This document shows positions 57,982 to 64,000 of a stretch of DNA of 64,000 nt, piece by piece; the stretch's first letter is position 1; every line of letters begins with the position of its first letter. A model generated the notes under the pieces. That model was given only the letters and a program-made list of their open reading frames with translations, was not told the DNA's origin and made no database searches. The stretch lies in contig CAJZHL010000013.1 in the NCBI GenBank assembly GCA_916048055.1, forward strand, positions 124,001 to 188,000, read 5' to 3'. Source of the DNA: Pedinophyceae sp. YPF-701. Lineage: Eukaryota; Chlorophyta; Pedinophyceae. The translations under genes and the position numbers were made by a program.

Positions 57982-58672
57982 CGGCGCGATGCCGTGCTTC
58001 TGCAGAGCACGGGCAGCTGTATATTACATCAATGGTCGTGAATCGCCGCGACAGGCCGTGTCAGCTTGCGAGGCGCATGGCCTGTGTGGCCCCAGCGCTG
58101 CAGCTCCAAGGGCCGCGATTGCGCGTACAATAGCCGCGATCGCACGACGGATTGCAGGAGTGGACATTTATCATCAATAACTGGCGCAGCAAACGCGTCT
58201 AAGCACGCTATAGCGGCTAGCGGCCGCACCGCTCCGATCATCGACGATGCATCGATGATCGTGTATGCGAGCGCACCTGCGTCAGCCTTGCCCTCTGTAT
58301 CGATCGGAGGATGGAGTGCGTGTTGTAGCGCGGGGTACGCACGTAATCACGTCGGGGCCGCCCCGGCCCGGGGGGCGTGCCCTGATAGTATGAGGCAAGG
58401 GCAACTGAGAGCCTCTGGTTGAGATCGGGGGCCCGGCCGCGATTATCGGCCCGACTCACCGGATGCCTCATCCGCGGAACGGAATTGACTCGACGCCCCG
58501 GTGGCCGCGGTAGCCAGCTACTTTCGCAGGGGTCGCCCGAACCGAGCGCCCGCCGGAGCGGCTCCGAGCCTTGGCCCGGGATGTGCGCGGCCAAATAGGC
58601 CTTCTAGAGCACCCCTGCCGTATCGCGAGTGTCACGGGAGCTCGGCACACTGGTATGTCATTCGGAACCGCG
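57982..58672. other. Intergenic region with a short hairpin
   Basis: About 690 bases upstream of the FG-GAP gene. A 10-base perfect stem with a 7-base loop lies at 58235-58261 (CGATCATCGA / TCGATGATCG). I compared 58320-58690 with conserved rRNA cores from memory and found no match. Confidence 0.4.
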
Positions 58673-59257
58673 TTACAGCCCAAAGTGGCAACGCGTCGCT
58701 GCTAGTGTGCAGCCTAGAAGCTTTCGCCGTTGCTGAAGGACAGGCGACGTCTTCAGCGCCGCGATCCGCATCTTCCCACCTGCGCTAAGTTTCTTACGAG
58801 GTTCGCCCCGTGGTGCATCCATTTTCGCGCTTATCCTCCCTGGCGGCTCGCCTCCCCACTGTGAACCGCCGCTAGCCGCACTGAGGTCCGTTCCGCGCCC
58901 CCGAACCGTTTGGGCGCTCGTGGCGGGCGGCCTGGCCCCGCAAGCCCCGCTCTCGCGCGCGGCCGTCTTGAAAATCAGCTGGCCGGCACGGTCACCGGCA
59001 CGGTGCGTTTTGCCGGTGGCACAATTCAGGACTGCACCGATATCATATGAGACTGCCTTTGCACTCAGAAGGGCGGAACGGGAGGATACCCTTATTTGGA
59101 TGGGGTCGAGGTGTCCGAGCGCAGATTGCGGCGAGAACACAGGGGACGGCGGTCGGGAGGAGGAAACTGCGAAGGAGGCGGGCCCGCAGGCGCTCCACTG
59201 TTGCGAGGGGATTAGCGGTATTCCAGCTGGAATGTTCTGCGCACCGAAGGTACTCAC
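58673..59257 (-). CDS. Hypothetical open frame, 194 codons
   Basis: A single unbroken frame with a Met start in the accessory region (MSTFGAQNIPAGIPLIPS; inner part VSYDIGAVLNCATGKTHRAG). It has no recognisable domain and no membrane segment. Local GC content is lower than in the left part of the window, so an open frame of this length is somewhat less expected by chance. It could also be an exon of a longer gene or a decayed element. Confidence 0.25.
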   Translation of the reverse strand: MSTFGAQNIPAGIPLIPSQQWSACGPASFAVSSSRPPSPVFSPQSALGHLDPIQIRVSSRSALLSAKAVSYDIGAVLNCATGKTHRAGDRAGQLIFKTAARESGACGARPPATSAQTVRGRGTDLSAASGGSQWGGEPPGRISAKMDAPRGEPRKKLSAGGKMRIAALKTSPVLQQRRKLLGCTLAATRCHFGL

Positions 59258-59607
59258 GCGTCACTTGTACTGTGGCCTGTGGCGCCACGTGAGCAGGCTG
59301 CGTTGCCCGCATTTCCGCACTAGTGTCACCGCCGCTCCAGAGCAGCATGACGCCATGCATCGCGAGACGTGGTCCTGCCTCTGCCAGTCCGCGGAAGTGT
59401 GCGGCGCTGCACAATACGTGCAGGGGGTGCGCGTCGGACACCCGGGCCCTCGGGACTCGAAGGAGACCTTCTTGCGAGTTGATTAGGTCAAGTCGACAGG
59501 ACGGTAGAAACATATCTTCTCGCTTAGTGCAAACTAAGATTTTTTCGCCCTCGTGCCCATGCAGGCAAAACAAAAAGCATGAAGCAGCATATGGCCTGAT
59601 TTTTAAA

Positions 59608-60392
59608 TTCAGCTCTACACCGTGAGGCACTGTAACAATCCAGAGACAATATTGAACGACATCCAGGTGTGGTTGCGCCGCTCGTCGCCCCTGACACGCC
59701 ACTGCAGTCACGCGACTCGCGGCCGCGTCCACGCGACAATTCACCTCCGGTGTGACCTCCGGTGTGACCTCCGTTTGTCACACTGCATGTTCAATACAAT
59801 TCAGCGATCGGCAGGACCCAAGGGTGCACGAGCCCTTGCTGCCGTGTTGTGACTGTCTGCAGGGCACGTTCTCTTTTGTCATCTACGATGTGGGCAAGCG
59901 ACACGCATTCGTGGCTAGGGACGCAAGCGGTGCGCAAGTGCTGTACGTCACGCACCACGATGATGGTGCGGTTTCTTTTTGCAGCGCGCGTGCGAATGTA
60001 CCCGAAGGAGAAAGTGCGGAGCGATGGGAAGTGAGTCTGCAACCCCTGCCATGTGCCGAAACATGGCACTTCTGAACCGGCAATGCGAGATCGGCCACAA
60101 GCGCAAAATCAAAACAAAAAATGCTTTCAGAGTGCCGTCGCGCGGAAGGGCGTGAAAACTGGCGAGTCGATAATCATGTTCCAGCATTCCGGGGAACCTG
60201 CTGGCGATCTGTCGCTCAAATACGCCTTGTACGCCGCGTTGCAGGAAATACCTGCAGGCCATTTCGTTGCCGGCAAGCATGCACGTGTAGAACAATTCGC
60301 GCTCTCGTTGCGAGAAGTCTACGAAAGGGAAGCAATTTCTTCGAAAGAGCCATCCGAGCTTGCCAACTGGGGAGGTAGGCGCGACCTCGCTC
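59608..60392 (+). pseudogene. Truncated duplicate (copy 2) of the DUF3700-like gene
   Basis: Direct-orientation duplicate of 52642-53365, introns included. From about 60000 to 60392 it is base-for-base identical to copy 1 (52973-53365) as far as I can compare by eye. The first part differs by scattered substitutions and one 60-base insertion in the first intron. The middle exon is intact (GTFSFVIYDVGKRHAFVARD ... VPEGESAERWE), but the N-terminal exon is cut at its 3' end: homology begins at TTCAGCTCTACA, so the strand encoding GVIVFYGS is absent. Without an upstream replacement exon it is probably nonfunctional. Confidence 0.8.
59736..59802 (+). repeat. 53-base insertion bracketed by a 7-base direct duplication
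   Basis: Within intron 1 of DUF3700-like copy 2, ACAATTC occurs at 59736-59742 and 59796-59802. The 53 bases between are absent from copy 1, which has one site (CGATTC). The insert starts with a repeated 12-base unit (ACCTCCGGTGTG twice, then ACCTCCGTTTG). Confidence 0.7.
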
Positions 60393-60716
60393 CCGAAGGA
60401 GGAAAGCGCGGGGCGATGGGAAGTAAGTCTGCCACCCCCGGCACACTGCATTTACAAACTGGCAATTCGAGAGATCAGACACACGCGGGGAGAGCAAAAA
60501 ACTAAAACAAAAAATGCTTTCGGAGTGCCGTCGCGCGGCGTGACAACTGGCGAGTCGACAATCATGTTCTAGCATCGCGGGAAAAAAACCTGTTGGCAAT
60601 CTGTCGCTCAATGCCCCTGGTACGCCGCGTTGCAGGAAATACCTGCGGGCCGTTTCGTGACCGACAAGCATGCACGTGTAGAACAGTTCGCGCTCTTGGT
60701 GCGAGGCGAGCGTCGA
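60393..60716 (+). pseudogene. Third, diverged tandem fragment of the DUF3700-like gene
   Basis: Aligns to copy 1 positions about 52973-53290 (end of the middle exon, second intron, start of the last exon) with many substitutions and several small indels. It follows copy 2 directly. A further short match (AACGAGGAAAAGCAAGAG) at about 60773 corresponds to 53463 in copy 1, so the original 3' end lies beyond this fragment. This shows an internal tandem duplication at the second locus, with the inner unit older or faster-evolving. Confidence 0.75.
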
Positions 60717-61519
60717 TCGACCAAGGACTCCCGCTCAGCTCGCGCAGGTGATGTATCAGCTGTTGACGTGTCAACGAGGAAAAGCAAGAGCAGGAGACCA
60801 TGAGGCCGCCTTGTCCGAAGTGAGGATCGCTTGGAATACACGTGGTTCGCCACGTGCACTCCCCCGGAAAGCTTCTCAACAATCGTGGACCAGTGTCAAA
60901 AAAGTGGTGTTTCAGATTCGGGTGCGGGGGTTTCGATCAGCAAACACTGGCTCGCACTGCCTTGCGACACAAAGCGAAAATATGGCAACCGACACATGCG
61001 CACCAGCGCCTGCGCGAGCCATCTCTCAATTGTTTGCGAATGTGAGTATGACATCGTGTGCCCGCCGCTGCTGAAGCAATTTCAAACGCGCACGCAGACA
61101 AGCGGCCGGCGGGACTGGACAGCAAGGATGCGTTGCCCTGATGTCGATCTTTCGCGAGGGTGCCTATGGGTCAGCGAATACTACTGACCTTCCGCCTGCC
61201 AAAGCACCGATCGTGCTCACGTCGAGGTCAGCACCCAGAGTGTCGACAGCCCGCGGAGGTGAGGTGAGGTGTCACATGCTTCGCTTCGTCATCCATAAGG
61301 CTTTGGGACTGATGTCAAAATGAATCAGTCCGAAACCGGAGGTCACATCGACCTAAGAAAGGGGTTGCTGAGAGCAACGACGCGGTAGAGGACACGCACT
61401 CAGGTTAAGCAAGCTGCAGCACACTGCAGCGTGTCGTTGTGGAATACCTGACCAATTCTTGCGTCTGTACGATCGCAAGAAGATGTCGAATTCCGTGCAC
61501 CAGCATCTCACATGGAGCC
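60717..61519. other. Intergenic region between the duplicate locus and SEC63
   Basis: About 800 bases. Contains a diverged copy of the 54621/55210 repeat near 61155-61190 (GAGGGTGCCTATGGGTCAGC) and the motif AAACCGGAGGTCAC at 61333-61346. No gene recognised. Confidence 0.4.
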
Positions 61520-64000
61520 CTAGCTCGAGCCGTCACCGCTTTCGGAACCGCCATCCTCGTCCGAGTATTCCTCTTCTTCAGCGAACAGGTCGTCATCGCT
61601 GTCAGCGGCCTCCTGCAGCGCAGAGAGGGGCATCGCCGCATGTCCGACCAGAAAACATCAAAAGGTATAAACACTGGGGCCGGAAGGTTCCTCACTGACA
61701 CCTCCTCTTCGCTTTCGTACGAGATTCGAAATACGCGCTACACTCACTTGCACCTCCTCGCGCATCTTGCGCTCCGCGTCTCGCATCTGCGCCTTCGTCT
61801 GCTCGCTGTCTGATAGCACCACGATCGGCACAGTCATCGACACGTCTGCGCCAATCCAGCAGTCGGAAACCAGCCTCACGACGACGTCGTACTTGCCCGC
61901 CACCGGCGCAAAGAACGGCAGGGCGATCTGCATGCCAATTTCTTCACCCTCCTCCTCCTCCGCCTGCAGAAGCGACGTGTGCAAGACGAAAGCGCTTAGC
62001 ATTCGATTCGGCCATTCGTTCCCGAAAGGGCGCCGACGGACCGCGGGGACGAGCACACAGATTCGAGTCAGAAGGCTCGAGCCGTGCGGCGCGTCTACGT
62101 CCGCACCTTGTCAACCGGGGTCTCCGCGAAGCCCGGCATCGCGCCATCAAGCACCCAGCTCGGGACACAAGCGTTCGCGCTTTCGTGTCTTGCTCGCAGC
62201 ACCTTCACACCCTCTCTCTCCGCTTGCTCGAGATTGACCTGCAGCGCTCTCGCACGTCGAATCAGCACATGACAAACGACATGGTGCGTTCACGCGGGCA
62301 CCGTTTGATCGAGATGCACGTTGCGCACCTGGGACGAGCACCACAGTTTGTTGGTTTTGGAGTCCCCAACCAAGAGCCACCACCGCTCCTCCTTGGGCTG
62401 CGGCAGGTACGGCGTGAACGCCTCCACAGTCTCACCCTTGCCTGGCACGAATGGGTCCTTGCGACTCGTAATTGCTTCGTGATGGCATGTCCGCGTGAGC
62501 AGCACACGCGCATACAAAGTTGCCCGGACGCCTTGGATGATGCCGACATCCGCGAAAAAGCCCTCGAGGTCTGCCTTCATGCAAACGTGAGGAATCGCAA
62601 CCGCCATCCGCTCGGCATCCTGCGCGTGCGAAGCGTCGAGCTCTGCGAGGGCTAGAAGTTCCTGCCTCTCCGCAGGCTTCTTCATCGAGAGGTCTTTGAG
62701 GGACGTGACCTTCTGCTTCTTCAGCGCCTGCACGAAGTTCGTCGCCGGAGAGGGGGAGTCCGTCCCCTGATACTTGAAATTATGGCAAAGGGCTGCGGCG
62801 ACGCAACAGTCGGGGCGCACAGGCGCGTGGGCAAATGGCGGCGTGCACCAGGATACGTGCCTTGATCGCATCTGCGGTGATGCCCGGGATCTGCTGCAGC
62901 GACGCGTCCGATGCGCGCGTAGCAAGCAGCTTGGGGTCGACGGCTTGACAGATACACTGCGACAGTTCAGCAGCTGCAGTCGCCGGAGTCATCCAACCGT
63001 GCGGGAAGGGATAGCTGTTGTCCGGTCTTGGAAGGGTTGCGATCTCCATCAACGCGTTCAGAACCGCCGGGCACCTGCGAATGCGCGAGTGACGTCACGT
63101 CAGCGAGTGCAACATCGAAATCGCACGCGACAAACGCGACTGACGGTCGCAGGAGAGCGGCATCGAACCTGTTCAAGATCTTGTGCAAATCGTCTAGCAG
63201 CACCTCCGGAATCATGGCCTCCTTTCTCTGTAGGTGACACAGCAGGAGGAAGAACGCACGCTTTTCACTGGGACCCCACTTTGCCAGAAAGTTTCGAGAA
63301 GATAGCTCCGGATACTCCCGCTTCATTGTCTTCTCGAGCTCGGCAACCGCCTGCACAGTACAAGTTCGTCTGGACTGGCTTTTCAGACACATTGGTCTTC
63401 AACCAGGCATGTGCTCGACGTGCGCGCTGTCTCGAGACGCATCACGTGTCTTGCACGCTCTGTTCTTTTCGAACCGCACCTTGAGACGGTCGGGCACGTC
63501 GTCCGGCAGCGGAACGTACGGATCCTGAAATTCCTCCGCGAGGACGAATGTCTCCAGAATCCTCCCAAGGCCTTGAGCCTCTCTGACCCCTCCCGGAGGA
63601 CGGGCAAACGACTTGTATGTCTCCTGGCTGACCTGCAGACGCGCCTCAAGCAATCAGTTGCCGCACGGTGAAGAGTCCCATCCGCGGCGACCCGAGACCG
63701 CGCACGCGATCGCGCGGGTGGACGTCACGCTTTCATATGTCCAGACATGTGCAGTTGTTGCTCACCTTTCGGGACAACGAGCTGTTCGACTTGCTCAGGT
63801 ACACCAGTGCCACCGCCATGGGTCCGACGATACCGACGATCAGAAGGAACGCCAGCACAAGTGGCGCCTGCGGGGAGCCGCGCAATGAGCTGCTGCGTTG
63901 TTTGGTGGTCCCGCACTTGCGGCAGCAATACGCGACGACAAGTCATGGCAGGTCGACAGAGCCGCACCTGCTTCGAATCTTTCGTGAAGAACCATTCGGG
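61520..64000 (-). CDS. SEC63: SEC63 / ERdj2 translocon subunit, 5' part beyond right edge
   Basis: Nine exons are visible; the N-terminal membrane helices and J-domain lie past base 64000. The edge exon (PEWFFTKDSKQ) matches the GIALPxW motif after the J-domain, then a membrane helix (LVLAFLLIVGIVGPMAVALV), the helical Brl domain (FQDPYVPLPDDVPDRLKAVA, GPSEKRAFFLLLCHLQRKEA, IPEVLLDDLHKILNRCPAVL, LQQIPGITADAIKARI), WWLLVGDSKTNKLWCSSQ, the FN3-like C-terminal part (ALPFFAPVAGKYDVVVRLVS, DCWIGADVSM) and an acidic end (DSDDDLFAEEEEYSDEDGGS). SEC63 couples BiP to the SEC61 channel in the ER membrane. Plant ERdj2 proteins are the nearest relatives. Exons run about 64000-63968, 63867-63766, 63632-63480, 63350-63179, 63073-62850, 62766-62329, 62238-62107, 61964-61748 and 61612-61520. 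Confidence 0.92.

Noticed and set aside
58320-58700. Possible rRNA fragment in the GC-rich stretch upstream of the 58673 frame
   Set aside because: No conserved small- or large-subunit core sequence could be recognised.
1-64000. tRNA genes, rRNA genes, CRISPR arrays and complete transposable elements
   Set aside because: None was recognised by eye; short repeats in the right-hand block do not carry a transposase or reverse transcriptase frame.

Overview
This window looks like a nuclear chromosome piece from a flagellated green alga (Chlorophyta); that is an inference from gene content and splicing. The DNA is GC-rich and the genes are split by many short introns, mostly 60-250 bases. Plastid-type genes (ACHT-like thioredoxin, inner-envelope protein like At1g42960, DUF2358) lie beside plant-type regulators (LSD1 zinc-finger protein, TSJT1/DUF3700-like protein) and centriole/cilium genes (LRRCC1/VFL1, MORN3). 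TGTAA, the usual algal polyadenylation signal, follows several stop codons. Nothing bacterial or organellar is seen, and I found no tRNA, rRNA or CRISPR.

Layout, left to right: unrecognised coiled-coil exons (-); DUF2358 plastid protein (+); a very large multidomain chromatin reader (-, 3.0-10.5 kb); LSD1 zinc-finger protein (+); MORN3 (-); PurL/FGAM synthase (-, 14.3-19.6 kb); bZIP factor (-); NDUFA13/GRIM-19 (-); LRRCC1/VFL1 (+, 25.0-29.6 kb); glycine cleavage H protein (+); eIF3b (-); an unidentified coiled-coil protein (+); ACHT-like thioredoxin (-); APC8/CDC23 (+); small plastid membrane protein (-); 14-3-3 (-); eIF4B (-); a CHRAC/Pol-epsilon-type histone-fold protein (-). From about 51.5 to 61.4 kb the sequence is different: less dense, less GC-rich, with direct repeats, a perfect hairpin, a DUF3700-like gene and two broken duplicates of it, and a seven-repeat FG-GAP surface protein. 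The right edge holds most of SEC63 (-).

For PurL, LRRCC1, eIF3b, eIF4B, CDC23, 14-3-3, MORN3, GcvH, NDUFA13, the histone-fold gene, the LSD1-type gene and the FG-GAP gene I worked out the exon chain by hand, and the exon lengths sum to a whole number of codons. Individual exon ends can still be off by a base or two. Genes are otherwise unrelated housekeeping functions: translation initiation (eIF3b, eIF4B), purine synthesis, respiration, ER translocation, cell cycle, cilia. Several are in divergent pairs that probably share promoters.

The most notable observations are: (1) about eight of roughly 100 introns begin with GC instead of GT, each supported by protein alignment and reading frame; (2) one gene joins bromodomain, RFD-like, DDT, WHIM, BRWD/PHIP-like and EMSY-like Tudor domains; (3) a recent segmental duplication of the DUF3700-like gene with an internal tandem third copy.
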